Shown piece after piece: positions 39,601 to 54,600 of a stretch of DNA of 64,000 bases. A program made the position numbers and the translations under genes. Source of the DNA: Crossaster papposus. Taxonomy: Eukaryota > Echinodermata > Asteroidea > Velatida > Solasteridae. Every line of letters begins with the position of its first letter. The stretch's first letter is position 1. The notes beneath the pieces were generated by a model that ran no database searches, was not told the origin of the DNA, and saw nothing but the letters and a program-made list of their open reading frames with translations. Location: contig JBAIAA010000074.1 of NCBI GenBank assembly GCA_037893245.1, forward strand, positions 3,224,001-3,288,000. The letters are read 5' to 3'.

Positions 39601-42600
39601 TGTTTATAGGGCTTAACTGTCGCAAAGTAATAAACACAGTGTACATGTATCGCACGAAAGAGAGTTTGGATTTAGAAGATGTATTGTTGCATCAGAAAGA
39701 CAATAATAACATGCACGATTGAGGCAGCGATTCTATCTGGATTTAATTCAGACTTTCATAAATGTTTAGTTTGTAGAAAAATAGTTTGTGTATAGGCATA
39801 ACATATTCCGTAAATATAAAGATGTAAGGTTCGTGACTGAATTGATGATATTGTTGGATTTTTTTGCCGTCCTTTATAATACCGGAATAAATTTGATAGG
39901 AACAACCAAACAACTTTACTTTTTTGACTCTTATCATGATAATTATGTTCAACTGAGCTTGACTAAACATTCTTGTTACAATGTACTTCAAAAAGAAGGC
40001 GATTTGGACTTTCTCGACACTATACCAAGCCTGTCTTGATCGACTACCAGAATTCCTCGATTACCTCATCCCAAATGAAATTGTTATAGTTGTACACGTT
40101 AAAACATCAAAAACTCTCAGCCTATACGAGACTTATTTTGTTAAGAATTCACATCATGTTTTTATCTGCACATCATCGTTAAATTTACAAACCACCTCAA
40201 TAATAACAATCTTTAATTAACAAAAATCAGTAAATCTTTCACAAAACCGCTTTTCGTGTTTCATTCTTGTCACGACTCCACGTGTCCACCTTATGTCACA
40301 TATTATCTCGATATTTCTTTGTAAAAACCACCACCCGAGCAATTTAATTAAAAAGCCCCAGTTTATGGTTACCAAACCATCACTGTCATCATCGTATTGT
40401 AACTACCCCGCCACACCGTCTGGATCCCAGAAAAGAAAATCAAATTATGAAATACAAATCTGCATGAGATGTGGTGCGTGCGGATGGCCCAGGATCGGGC
40501 ATTAACCCCGTGGAGTCGGGGGAGAAGGAGGCGAGAATGACTCTATATCACGCATTTCAAGTGAAGGCGAATGAAAGTTGATGTTGTAGGATAATAGCTC
40601 TGGTGTTTTTAGTTAATATTTTTGGACTGACTGTTATTCAAGATTGGTTGAAATCGTTGATCAGATAGTATTCTGATCAGACAGTATTCTCGACTCTGGG
40701 TGAACTGGGTCAGGTTACAACGTCGTTGTGCACGGACCCCAAATTGCTTTCGCGGCCAAATTTATATGTGAAGAAAAACAACAAAACAACCAAAGTTCAA
40801 AAGTTTTTGAATTCACGCAATAGTCAGATACCTAAAACCAAGTTAAAATAGTTACTTATCCGACTTGGAGTATACAACGCACAGCTAAAACATTGCTGTC
40901 TTCAGCCCGTTAACTTGCAAAACTTGCAAATATTGTGGTTTTGGTGGAGTTGTGGAGTTGTATTGGAGAGTTTAGCAAAGTAATGCGATACAGTGTACTA
41001 TCAGCCACATGACCACTTCAGATCAATCAAGAAATCCTAAACCACCGTTAACGCTGTCTGGAAGTACCGACGGGATAAAAATTAATCAAACCCGCACGCA
41101 GGCTAAAAGGTATCCCTCCTTCGGAGAACCGACTGCAGTGAAACATAGGGCGAAATTATAAGCAAGTGGACTTCGGAGTAAATATTTATATCTTCTCACT
41201 TGACAGTGTTGATACTTTTTTGGCGGGTTTAATCAATACACGAAGGTGAAATGGGCAGGCTGGCTGAATCGGTGTGGCTATTCCACCCAGGATACGTGTA
41301 AAACCACACGTATCATCCCACCAGTTCATAGATGCGTGATTCCGCTAGGAGTTTTTATGAACATTGCCAACACGATTTTAAAGGTTCTAGAATAAGATTT
41401 TATTTGTTACAAATTAGTTTAAGGATTGCAAAGTCGTCTATATTACATTTATTAGAGTGACGGTTATATTCCTGTGTGTGTGTTGCGATAAATCAAGAAA
41501 ACCACGCACGCTGCAACGGGACGCTGATAACACAAGCGTCATTAATTAACTCGTCTACTGAAGATAAGTGCTGAAGTGTCTCGATCCCTTAGTAACTGGT
41601 GTCACATGAATATCAGACTCCTATGAACATTGGACTTATTTTTCCTCTTATTGGTTAAACCCTCTCACGTGACTGGTTACTGTCCTCAATTATGCGCAAT
41701 ACTATACCAAGGATCCCGGATTTCTAGTCTGAAATTCATGCTTCACCGGCCCTCCTCGTGCGTGCCCGTGGCCATGGCGGGCCTTGCATAACCGAGGAAA
41801 GAAAATCCTTGAACCCTTCCCTGAAGTCACTCAATGCTCAATCCTACTCAATCTCACCCCAATCGTTCTCGCCTCTCTTTCCTCCTTACTCCCTCTCTTT
41901 CTTCTTTACCAACTGCTCAAATCTAATTTGATGAAATGATAAATCTCCCGCCATCGTCAACTCTCCCTCTTTCCCACGATTGCCCCCGTGAATTGAACGG
42001 GTCAAGCGGAATCCAGCAAGCTATAATGAATCTAATTTGACTGCTGTCGGGCCCCGCGTTGCCAAGCTGTTAACCCACGCCGAGGAATTCTACACAGATT
42101 TATGTTATAAGCCCATATCAATGCACAGACACCGACTAGTTGTACTGTCACTTCGGCTGTAGAAATTCTTTATTGCACTGACAAATTAAGGTGGACTGGG
42201 AACGACCGGGTTTACAGTTCTGTAAATCAGACAAAAGTGGCATACAGGATAAGAAACATCAACTGGATTTAGCAGAGAAACCAAAATATAGTACAAAATT
42301 ATGCCGCCATATTAAGGGGGATCCTAAAGAAATATTCAAGTTTTTTTTAAGTAACGTAAAATACCCCCTTACCCGATACACAATGCTGCTCGAACATAAC
42401 TGTTGGCGTCAATATTTGAAGACAAAACATCGCATTTAGCTCAAGATTGGGAACGCAAATATTGCCGAAAATTATACATTTTAATTTCTTATAAATTTCT
42501 TATTTCTCAAGATGGAACCCAAGGCGCCAATTTGCCAACACTCAGAGTAGAATGACCGCCACGAGTCTTTACTCTGGCTGTTTGCAAAGCTGATATTTCT

Positions 42601-45600
42601 GGGTGACTTTCTTCTCCGCTATAGCCGAAGGAGAGATACCACAGTTGTATTCCTACAGTGACATGCTAAAAGCCAGTGGTATATCCGTCATCGAGGTTGA
42701 AGTGAGTTAATATCTAATTCTATTAGCGCGAACTTTGTCGTCAACCCTTTCACAACACTTACTATACCAACCTTTCGTCGAAACGTCAAGCACTGTTTTC
42801 ATTAACTTAAAGGGGTAATATTAACTCTAAGACGTACATACATTGCTATTGGTTTAATATGCATTACTCAAATAATTATCAAATTCTAATAACTTTAAGC
42901 ATTTTAAGCTCGGTGAAAGAGAGGCATCGTCGATAATTTGAGGAAATGCGTCCTATAAAGCGGTTAAATAAAAAACGGAGGTTATTGGAACATTCCCAGT
43001 CTATCGCGGGTACCTACATCGTTTGCCGTTAGCGAACTAAACAGATCTGCGATATGGAACCCAAGGCGCTTAATTAATATCAGCTCTCTTAAAACACCGC
43101 GCAGTTCTGTGCGGCTAATTCTCGACGAAGTGACTTCTTGAACTGGCACATCATTATAATATCAGGGTATCGAACGTTGTCGCGCTACTTTAATGGCCAT
43201 CCGGCATCTGGGAGGGCTGTCGATCGACTAGAAAGACGACACCGATGTTCGTTTCAACGGTCTTTTGGAGAAGGCGATACAAAGTACCCCAGACCGCTTG
43301 CCACTACGGACAGGGACTCCTCGATTTATGTTTTTTCTTTCTATTCACTGATGTAATCTGAACCAACGGGTGAATGAAAGAAAAGGTTGCACTTTCTCTC
43401 TCGGTTACCATTATTAACCTGAATCATGCATGGGCTTGGAAATAAATCGAATTCTTGATGTCCCCGAGGCAAAAGACACACACATGGGGATGAAACCTTG
43501 TATTCTTGCGAAACTTGGTGATATTGATATTTAAAACGGCGGCATGTATGGCAATTAAACACATTAACTTAAAATCGTCAGTTGGGTTTTGCCGCACTTT
43601 AGGAAAGGAAAGAAGAGGGGCAGTAGCGATGATGGCAAGTGCCTAATGGGAACGGTTCTACACTTTTAATGACCGATCTCTATTCATTATTTTCGGCCAA
43701 ATCCCCATACAGGTGGGCCAGTATATATTGGACAAGTAGCTCCACTGACAGGCAGTTATATCAGCATCAGGAATGGTCCCCTCAAAACACTTTTCTTTTG
43801 ATCCCCTGTTACCTTTTCCTACCATCATTCGCTATAGCGAGCAACAATGTCCCAGGGTCTTGGTTGGTAAATCGCCAGCCTACGAAGATATTACCTACGA
43901 AGATATAGCTGCGCCCCAGATGTTTCTACTGCAGTAGAAACATGAACCATTCGGAGAGCTCCGGATTCAAATCTGGGAGATTTACAACTTAATAGTAGTC
44001 CCCTCTTTCCCTCCCCCCTTCTCTATTTTTCTCTCATTCGGTGCAGGAAATGAAGGATAGAGCTTTAAATCGAGGGTTTATTGGACTGTCACGTTGGCGC
44101 AATCGAGGTCAATGCGATAAGCTATCGCGGAGTAATCGTGGCCTGATTTCATGTTTTGATTTCGTATATTAGTTTTGTTTTGCTCGTTTGTTAAACACTT
44201 AATACCACAAATAAACTAAGTCGGAGCATGTAGCCCCCCCCCCCCCCCCACCTATGTGTAATAAAAGGTACATTTATGAAGAAGCTTCCATTGTAGTTTA
44301 GAATGTTAATTAAAATAAAGACAAATAAAGGTCACACATAACATTTTGGTATTTTAAACAAAATACGTGGACATTGATCGGACACTTCAGCACTTATCGT
44401 CAGTAGACGTAAACCTCTGCCATAATCTATTGTATACACAAGATCATGCATATATCTTCTTGTAAAAGAAATGAAAGGACTGAGAAGCCCGCCATGACGA
44501 AACTTCATTTAATTGGGACACTAAATTTCGGACAGTCCCTTCCTTCCTTTTTAGACTCCCCGGTGCCTTGAGCTTTTGCCGGCGATGATACTCGTTATCT
44601 ATGCCATTATTTCTTGAAGTTTTTTAAGAGGTGAAGTTACGACGTGTTGAGAGCCTCGCTCGCTGACAGAGTGGCTGTGCTGGTAACTTAACCCTGCAGT
44701 ACGACATTTCAATTGTCCTCCTGAAATGTGGCATTTAAAAAGGGTGCTGTCAAACGTTCGGCAATTAGCAGGTTGGAGAAGGTCCTTCGACAGCGTTATC
44801 TATTCTTTGCATCACCTAAATTGATTATAAAGAATTAATCGACCTGCTTCTTTGTTTAAAAGCTTTATCCTAGCATGGAGCAATAAACTAAATTGATTGC
44901 TCCATGGTCCTAGTCGATGTTTCATGAGGCTAATGAAACTTCTCTACAACATAGCCATAAGTAAACAACGTCATCTATTTGTTTAAATTAATTATCAGCA
45001 CATTTTAGATTCACGTCTTTAAATGGCTTAAATTTCAGATTTAGAAAAAAGAAAATATGACAGCATGGCAGATGCGAAATGTGCAATGTCAATATTGGGC
45101 AATGCGAAATATGGATTCCCGCGATATTGAACTTGATGGGAATTATTTATTTTCCCGCCTTGATGGCATCACGTGACCGCCCAGCTCCCGGCTATATTAT
45201 TTCGGTTGATACTGCGGAAGAAAAATATGTATTCAGAGGAATTTTCCCTTGCCTTGATTAGGCCGCTGAGATCAACGCCAGTGTTGAGGATCTGAGACAG
45301 TCAGGCGCCAGACAACTTGGGCTGCCTGCGGACATTACGATCTAAGCCGGCTATAATGAGCTACGGACACGGCATAGCCTAGGCGGGGGAAGATGGGGGA
45401 AGTAGAGGGGTGTAATGGAGAAGCAATTTCCGTCCCACACGTCTCAATGTCAGCAGGCTAGCTCCGGAGAGGGTGCATCTTAAAGGGTAGTCCTAAGAGG
45501 CAGGAACCTAAATAAGATGCTTCAACGTAGGCATCTCTGACAACTGGACTTGTACTCGGGTCATATAGCCTACCTTGTCCAGCATTGTAAACCTCAAACA

Positions 45601-48600
45601 ATAATGCACACAATAAACCTCTTAGTTTGCCTTTTGTACCATATACGAAATTTATAACAAACATAATAGACCTAGGCTGTAAATTACAAAGCCCGAACAT
45701 CCAACCAGTCAATCTGGAGAACTGTGATGTGACGCCGTTCTTTGATTCATAATCAGCCTAGAATGTGATTGGTTTCTTATACCATATGCGCTTATTAAGC
45801 ACGTGGTATGTCAGCAGATCTGCGTGTAGAAAGGGCGGAGGATGGCAATATACACTTATTATGCACGACCTACCAATTTTCACTTACACCACTGACAAGA
45901 GCAAACTTATCCATCAAAACTCTCCGAAGTGTTGCCTGCAGGTCCCTCATCACGTCGACTGAGGGCGCTTCATAATCGTCATAATATGCTGCGTTCCAAT
46001 CGCGTCGTGTTTATCGTGTTCACGAGTTCACGAGTCGTATAATGGCGTTCTAATCGCCTGGTAACTCGTGTTCACCAGTGGTGAACTCGAGGTAGATGCA
46101 ACCTACTCGTGAATATGGTGAAATTCACGGTGAACACGATAAATACGACGCGATTGGAACGCAGCATATTTCTTCGTGAACTATTGGCACTTTACCGTCA
46201 TATTCCCTCCAAACCCTTATCGTTATTGATCCCTCATGTCAGGCAGTAAGCATGGAGCCAAACATTAATGGTGAATTCAGGTAAATAGACCGGTCTCATT
46301 TCCCCAGATGTTAAAGGGGAAATCGACCCACCGACGGACTGTGGTGGCCGCACGGCACAGACTTCGGTCTCCCGGCCACGTCAACTGGACCGTACGGAAT
46401 TGCAATTTCATTTTTTTGCGTCCTCGAAAAATATCGACAGAACGCGCGGTATAATCTTGAGGTATAATTGACGGGAGTGCAGCGATAAAAGTCAGGGCTG
46501 ATAAAAGTACGGTCACTGTACAAAACCTGCATGTTGAAAACTATGCAAATAATTGATCAAACACGACTTTAGATCCGAAGAAACATATAGATATCAATAT
46601 ATAGATATTCTTTTGCAGCTATCCAAATGTAACCAACCAAAATACTGTTGAAGATCTTACGTGTGAAGATATTAAGGACTCTAAACTGCCTGTGAAACAT
46701 TCTGTCATTTTTAAGAAAATAATACAAGAATGTCATTTCAAAAAGTCTCAAAGATGCATAATTCGAAATTTCCACCGGTAGTTAGTTTGTTTATGAGAAC
46801 GCGTCCCGAACGCTTATTGTGGTCAGAATTCAAATTGTGACTCGGCAAGGAAATGAAATTTAAATTTATCTTTTGTTGTTTGGAATATATGCTAAAGCTT
46901 TATCAGGTTAGTTGTCAGGCACCTTTCTTTAGATTTTAAGCACTTTTTGTGGTGCTTCCAACGATAACAATGCACAACTGACAACATGATGTATACGATC
47001 CTTTTGAACTGGTCTATGCCCTAATACGACACAGAGCCTCCAAAGACAGTGCTTTAAGAATGTTTAGGGAGTAAGTATTGTAAGGAACCAGTTTGCCCGA
47101 CGATCAAGAGAAACTAAGCCGTAAAGAAGAACATGTAACACTTAAAGCTATAAAAGCTCGACTATAATGTGCATTAAGGTATAACATAAAGGTATAACCC
47201 AAAAGGTATAACAAAATAGTATAACATACAGGTATAACAAAATGTATCACATAAAGGTATAAAAAGGTATAACATAAAGGTATAGCACAAAAGGTATTAC
47301 AAAAGGTATAACATAAAGGTATAACAAAAGGTATAAAATTAAGGTATAGCACAAAAGGTATAGCAAAATAGTATTACATGTGCATAACCAATATGAAGTG
47401 GTATTTTCACCGAATTGCTTTATAAAACACATTTATGTTCACACGTCCCATTGTTGTTAGGTGTTGGATTTCGTTAATTTTGAATGAAGGTCATAATTAT
47501 AGCCAACACCGTCAAACCGACGATATGATTAAAACAGTACCATATACCACTGAACCTATGTCGTTATTACAATGGAGTCACACATATATGATATTGACGT
47601 TTCTACCCCAAGAACGTGACATCGATATCCTTTATACAATTCTTATTAATATCGACACAGCACCGGCACGAGGAGCGTGCGATACTGTCGCGTCAAAATG
47701 TTCCATTGTGTTTGTTAGCTATTGACTACAAAATACAAAAAGCAGTCGATATATGAACATTTATGGGCTGCTGATTCCAATGTGACGTTTAAAAAAAAAA
47801 AATGAAAGATGAAGGACACAGCTGTTCATATATAAGTCTATTTTATTTTGTCATTTAAATGAGGTTTCATCATTCACTGCTATTATGTAATGTCGTGGGA
47901 GACTACTGTCATTAGTCAATGCTATTATGTATTGTCATGGGAGACTACTGTCATAAGTCACTGCTATTATGTAGTGTCGTGGGAGACTACTGTCATTAGT
48001 CAATGCTATTATGTATTGTCATGGGAGACTACTGTCATAAGTCACTGCTATTATGTAATGTCGTGGGAGACTACTGTCCTTAGTCACTTCTATTATGTAT
48101 TGTCGTGGGAGACTACTGTCATTAGTCACTGCTATTTTGTAATGTCGTGGGAGACTACTGTCATTAGTCACTACTATTATGTAATGTCATAGAAGACTAC
48201 TGTCATTAGTCACTGCTATTATGTAATGTCGTGGGAGACTACTGTCACTTGAATTTGAGTTTTTCAAAACATGTATTTTGTTCCAGTGAAAGTTATTATG
48301 TAGTGTCGTTGGAAGGCGCACATGCGAAATGTCTTACAAATATAACTCACAGATAAATAAAACCAGATTTTCCGAGACCGGGAATTTTGAAATTCTTATT
48401 ATTAAAATGTCACGTGTCTAAAACAAACCAACAGTTTAAAACCTAGCCAAGCTGACTTTAAAAAAGCTCGTTCGCTCAAAATTCGAGTGCATTTACCCCA
48501 ATCTAACACGCCCTCCAGCGCTCATCCCCGAGACCATTGACGCCACGTTGCTAGGCAACGCCACGACTCTCCAATGTCTTCCATTTTTATAGTTTGACAG

Positions 48601-51600
48601 ATCAATGGCGCTCATTGATGAATTAAACCATTACACGACAGACCTTTCATTTTACATGGGCCGTCTCTTGCTCGTGTATGCGATACGTGATTGGATTATT
48701 ATAGCGCGTATAATATGCAAACATGTAACACTGGAGACTGTGAGACGTATTGACTTTATGTAAAAAAATAAATCGATGTCTTGAACACCATAATGCATGT
48801 GACGTTTATGTTAATAACTCACTTGCCCTTTCGAATAATTCACTTACAGAGGATAAGCAAATCCAATCAATTACAATTACAGCGAACCGCACCTATATCC
48901 TACTTCGAGTCCCACACTATAGTCATCTTCCTTTGAAACACCTTTGAAACACACCGCACTGCAATGAGAATTATTTCTATTGCATGGAATTTTAGACCAA
49001 ATTGAGGTTTACTTTGTTTCCAATCTCCTTTCTAATATACCATTGCTCTGGGAAGAAAATTTGCTTTATGTATCTAGTCCCGATACAGCTTGTGATTTGA
49101 AGCACAGGCAGGCACCAGACTATTCCTAATTTGCATACATGTGCACGAGTGGTGGGAGCGTATATACTGCTCGACACCATGGAAACGAGGTTGACCTTAG
49201 AGTTCTTTGTACACTATGAAACCAAACAAATCGCGATCTAAACTGGATTCTTCTTTTAATGACGAATTCCAATCATTTCCCAACGCGAAACGCTGACGTA
49301 AATTTGTGTTTTTTTAACTATCCTTCTTTACGACTGCAAATTTTACGACTTCCGCAGTCAACGGAGACGGGACCGCTTGGCGGTCCCGTCACCTATTTTA
49401 AATGAAATTACGCTAGGGTCTTATTATTGAAGAAAACCCCATAAAACTGTAACCTAATCGGGCATACTGACACGCGGCCGGCCAACTAAAAGGAAACTTT
49501 GTTTATCCGTCCTGGTCCGCAAAGTAGCGAATTATTTACGTCTCCGCTCACTAATACAAACAGAGCCGCGCGCTGGAGTGGAACTTAAACACAGTGTTTA
49601 TATAATCTGTTGTGTCTCATTCATAAGACAGCTGTTGACAGCCTACACGGTTGATGAATATTAATTAATTGACTTTCCCCGTTTCGCTTCAAACTTGGCT
49701 GCAATTTTCCTTTTGTGGGCCAAATTATGTTAACAGTAAATACACGGCGCGAAAGTGAACACGAACGCCAATTTGTAACGTCACGGTAGGTTTTCTGGGG
49801 GGGGGGGGGGGGGTGTTCTCTCCGTCTCATATATTGCTTCATATGCCTTTTGTGCATGTACAGCCCATCCAAGCGTAGCTCATTATCTCGGGACCTTTGT
49901 TGGAAGTGTATTGTTGAGTAAAATCGACTCAACACAGAGGAATTTCTCTGAGAGACCGACAGGGTCGTATATCACTGAGGAGACAAGGAATGCAGATCAA
50001 TACGGCTGGGCTTTCTGAAGGCCTGGTAAACAAGCATCATGAATATTGTTCATGTACATGTACATGTATGTACATGTACAGTGTGAATAATAATTTTAAA
50101 TCAGTTCCTAGGACACTTTTAATTTTAGAAATTTACTCTCGGGTTTTGTGGGTAATATGTGATCTGTATAAGGCGCGGTCTCATTAATGAAATAACGCGT
50201 AAACGGTCCGTAAACGCTGTGGGTCGTACACTGTTGCGCGGTTTCTCGAATTTTCTGTTACTAATTTTGACAATACCATTACAATATTTACCCCAGAATT
50301 GCGTCTAAAATGGGTACTAATTTCCATTTCACAAATCGCTCTACTAAAATACGGCTCTGTAAGAACCGATTGTGATACTTAATGTTCAATGACTACACAA
50401 TGACTCATGACTGTATTCACAATTTGACTTTTGTTTAATGGCTTCTGCCAACAGGTGTTACGGTCTTAATTGCATCGAAGCGTTTTAGTCACATTTTCAG
50501 GGTCAAGATATGTTATTGGTGTCTTTTTTCCCCACCAGAAGTGACCACTCAATACCGTCATACAGGCACCTGACAGCTGACTGCCTTTAATTCACTTTGA
50601 TAACTGGCGCTTCACGGCAAACCAAAAAAAAATTCAAACTCGAATGGCGGAATAGCTGATGAAGTAGACATCAAAGCAAATCTAATCCATAACGGCCGGC
50701 ATTATCACTTTACGTCTTTGCGATGGTTTATAAACATTTGCCGGGCCGCGGCGCATCTTGCCCGTTAAGACAGACATGCGAAGCACGTAAAATCAATGTC
50801 CCAAGCATCGTCATCATCCGAGAGAGATAGAAAGGGAGAGAAGTCGATGTTCCGGGCTTCGTTTTCATTATCTTCCTCGCGATGTTATGTTTTCTGTTCC
50901 TTTCTCTATGGTTTTCAAGTACTTTTTGCTGACTCTCTAGGTTAAGTGCGCCTATCAGCTCGGTTCGCACGTTTGGTGTCACCGCGCGGAGTGATACTAA
51001 GCAGATCTACCAGCATTGATCGTAATACTAGAAACCGGAATTCAAAAGTCGCCAAAATATTTTGTTGTAAACGGATTTAGAGTAATCTTTGGAATTTGTA
51101 ATAACCATTTAATAGTCTCGGATTTAATGTAGTTTGAGGCGCGGTATATACGGAGGATCAGGAACGTTCATGTTAATGTGGAGTGTTCAGAGTAATTTTA
51201 AAGGTAACGTATTATATACGATGACTGAACAAACAAGACTGCTATGAAAGGTATACTGAAATCAACACCGTAGTTTACTTGAGTGACAAAGCTCAAAGCA
51301 GGTGTTTTTAAGGACACATTCTTTTGCTGTTTGAACACATTGGAAAAGTGATGACAGGGGCGATGAATCAATTGTTGGTGCATTACATTAGATCCAGACA
51401 GGCTTGACCGTACACGTGTAACACTATATAACAGCAAAAGAATGTGTCCTTAAGAACACCTGCCGGAGTTTCGTCACTCAAGTAAACAACTTGTCACAGT
51501 GCTGATTTCCGTGCCGTTCTGTCTTGTTTGTTGAGTGTACTATTACGAGACATACTACATCTTATCATTGGACAGAGGACGTTCTACCCTTTCCATAGAC

Positions 51601-54600
51601 ATTTTCCATAGACATCTAATCCAGGCGCGGTTCTAGAGTCAAACGAAATCAAAGCCGCGATGAAAACGAAAATATATAATCTGACAAACACCTATTTTTT
51701 TCTTTTTCGTAACACACACACACAATGACATAACTGGGACGCTACAGCGCTGCATCGTATACGCGGAAGCCCCTTTTGTGTGCATGGAAATGTTTTTGGC
51801 GGGAATAAAATGACGTTCTGTGAAATACGTTAAGGAGAAATGACGAAAAAGTGGACATTCTTTGATTCGAATGGGCGAGGACGCGCAGCGTCCGAGCCCA
51901 ATTTGAATCAAAGAATGTCCACCTTTTGAGTCGTTTCTCCGACTTAAACTACGTCCCTTTTACACCCATTGTCAATATTTAAAAGGAACAACAAGTGTCA
52001 ATTCTTACTAATGCTTTAAAGTATGAGACGATTTAATTCCATTGTTCAGTGGTGCAAGCTACTAAGGAATGTGAAAGCTTTGTCCTGTCTGGTCTCCGTG
52101 TTGCGTAACCAAACAAGTGAATAAAGGTTGGGTAAAATGAGGGTGTTTAAAATGCCCAGTACATTCGACTTCGAAGTCATTTGATGCCATACATTGTTGT
52201 GCGGCGGGTGTGTCTCTGTTAACATGTCTTCCAGTGAGGATCCGTACATATTTTTGAGTAGGAATACGTTGGGAGATATGTTGTGTCACTTCAAGAACTG
52301 ACTCGCCAATTTATTTTGATGGTGATTTACACCAGTATTTTGGGACATATTCGATGAGGATTTATACTCCAATGAGGATTTATACTAAAGCGGCAAATTC
52401 AGAGGTGAAGAAACTTCCTACTACTCGTGGCTGATTTGGACCCCTAACGGATCAGGTAATGATGGAAAATAAGCAAGAAAAGGAAACAAGAACTTGTTAT
52501 TCCCAACATTTGGCTTAGCTCTCATCAGCAGCTCATTTTGGCTTAATATTTTTACAAATTTTAGCCCTTTTTATGGTGTAACAATATCGTCAGTAGTCAT
52601 TATTCCGTGTCGAAAGTATACCAGCCTTTTGTTAAACCCTGAACGGTTTCATTATCACACGTCAAACCAGACTCGGAACAAAACTAATTTCTGTTGGTTT
52701 TTCTGCCGTTTTTGCTACACAGGTATACGACAGGACAGGACAACATGGGCGAGTTAGCGAATGTAAAGTACATGTACGTGTTATATGTATACCAGCCCTT
52801 TTAAAGTTGTGCATTAGTAGTACCGGTACTTTTTAGGACCTTCGAACGTATGACATAACTATGACCTATCTCCGTCGAAAATTATTCCCATTTACAAGAA
52901 ATGTACATATTTTAAATTGCAAACCATCGCTTCGACCTTGCTAATAAAAAGGTTTATCCTCCATTTGTTTTCTTAGTCGTAATAAGTTCTTGGGCCATTT
53001 TCATTTTCGAATGTTTTAGACAAACCTTGATGCAATTTGTTACATGCGGTTTGGCGCATCCAATTTATGTTATTGTTGTTATTGTTGATATCCCAGGTTG
53101 TGGCAAATCTGTGCAACAAGGCTTTTGGACGAACCACTCCATACGATCGAGCATGGCAGCATCTCGCCTCTACAACAAGGGCTTCGGTGGCCAGAACCAG
53201 TGAGGATCATAGGAGAGCAGTCAGCCGGGCTGAAACCGCATAAGCGCATCGACACGGCAAAGAGACCTCCAAGACAATTAACTGTTGAAAGCTCTAAAGA
53301 AACTGTCAACATAGCTCTTACTAAGTTGTAATAAATATAACAATAGCAATTTCTGTGTCCTCTGAGTCGTTCTTTTTCTGTTAATTCTTAAAAGAATGTA
53401 CAGTTAACTGTACATTCTTTAAAATAATCGACACTTTTCTGAATAGAGTGACGTCACAAGAGTAGTTTAATAGCCGCTAAACTCGTGCAAAAGCAATTTC
53501 AATGGATTGGCTGCATTCCTGCCGTGTCTGAGACGAGTATCTTTTTGAGCCATGCAAGATTCGATTATTATTCGTTTTCTCAGGCTTTTTTTTTTGTACT
53601 ACGGAACCGAGACTTTATTTATCATTTATCATTCATTTATTATTAAGTTATGCTGAAATACCTAGAAGGAGAGTACGGTCATTTATCATCCAATATGAAA
53701 ACCGAAACCCCTGGAGAATAGAAAGTAAATGCAACAGAAAGAACAATATTCACCACTACATCTTTGTAAATATCCTGGTACGTCTGTAAATATTATGTTT
53801 GTATTTTTGTGTAAATGTACTGTTTTTTTAATTTAAGTATGTATACAGGGCACAAATGGAAACCAGATTTTAAACTGTTTTGGCACACCCTGGGTAAAGA
53901 AATGTAATAAATAAATAAACACATAAAGGGAATAGGTATCAGAAATAGATCGGTGTATCGGTATTTAATATTCAAGGCTGCACGCATTAAAAACGAACCC
54001 GGAATATAGGACCTAAACAACTAGGCTTGACAATTTCGTCATCTTATTATAAAAGGAAAGTAGCAAATGTTATGTTTTTCACTTTTTTTCAATCTGGTAC
54101 AATTGTTTTATCAGTTTAAAAAACACCAACTGTTCGGGTATTGGTGTTCCGGTTTATCATGTCTCACTCATGCAATATCATAAGAGTTGTGATTGACAAA
54201 TTTGCTGCCAAATGTTAAGTTACCCAATAAATCTATATCGAGATGTGCAAATATTCCCGGCTGATGTTAACTCGTCTGTCACTGCGGACCTAAAACAAAT
54301 AGACACGCGGCCGTGTAGTGTCTACCAAAAGCAAATTGTATTCGTTTGCTCTGCGGCGGAAGGTTTGCAAAATAGAGAACCCTGTTTCTCGCCCGCTTTT
54401 TTTTTTTTTTTTTTTTATATTTGCGTTAGCGTAGATGTTGCAAATAGAGAGGTTTTTTTCGACTGGTTTTGTGTGCATAATGTTACCCCCTTGTTGATGC
54501 TTGGGCGAATTGTGTGGGAACGATACAGCCTGAGCTTCCTGCGTCCTGAATCATCTGTTACATAAATTACATTTATTACATCTGTTACATAGTTACATAA

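Noticed and set aside
47890-48192. 100-codon repeat protein
   Set aside because: The frame is kept open only because the 42-bp unit is a multiple of three; no start context, splice sites or composition shift.
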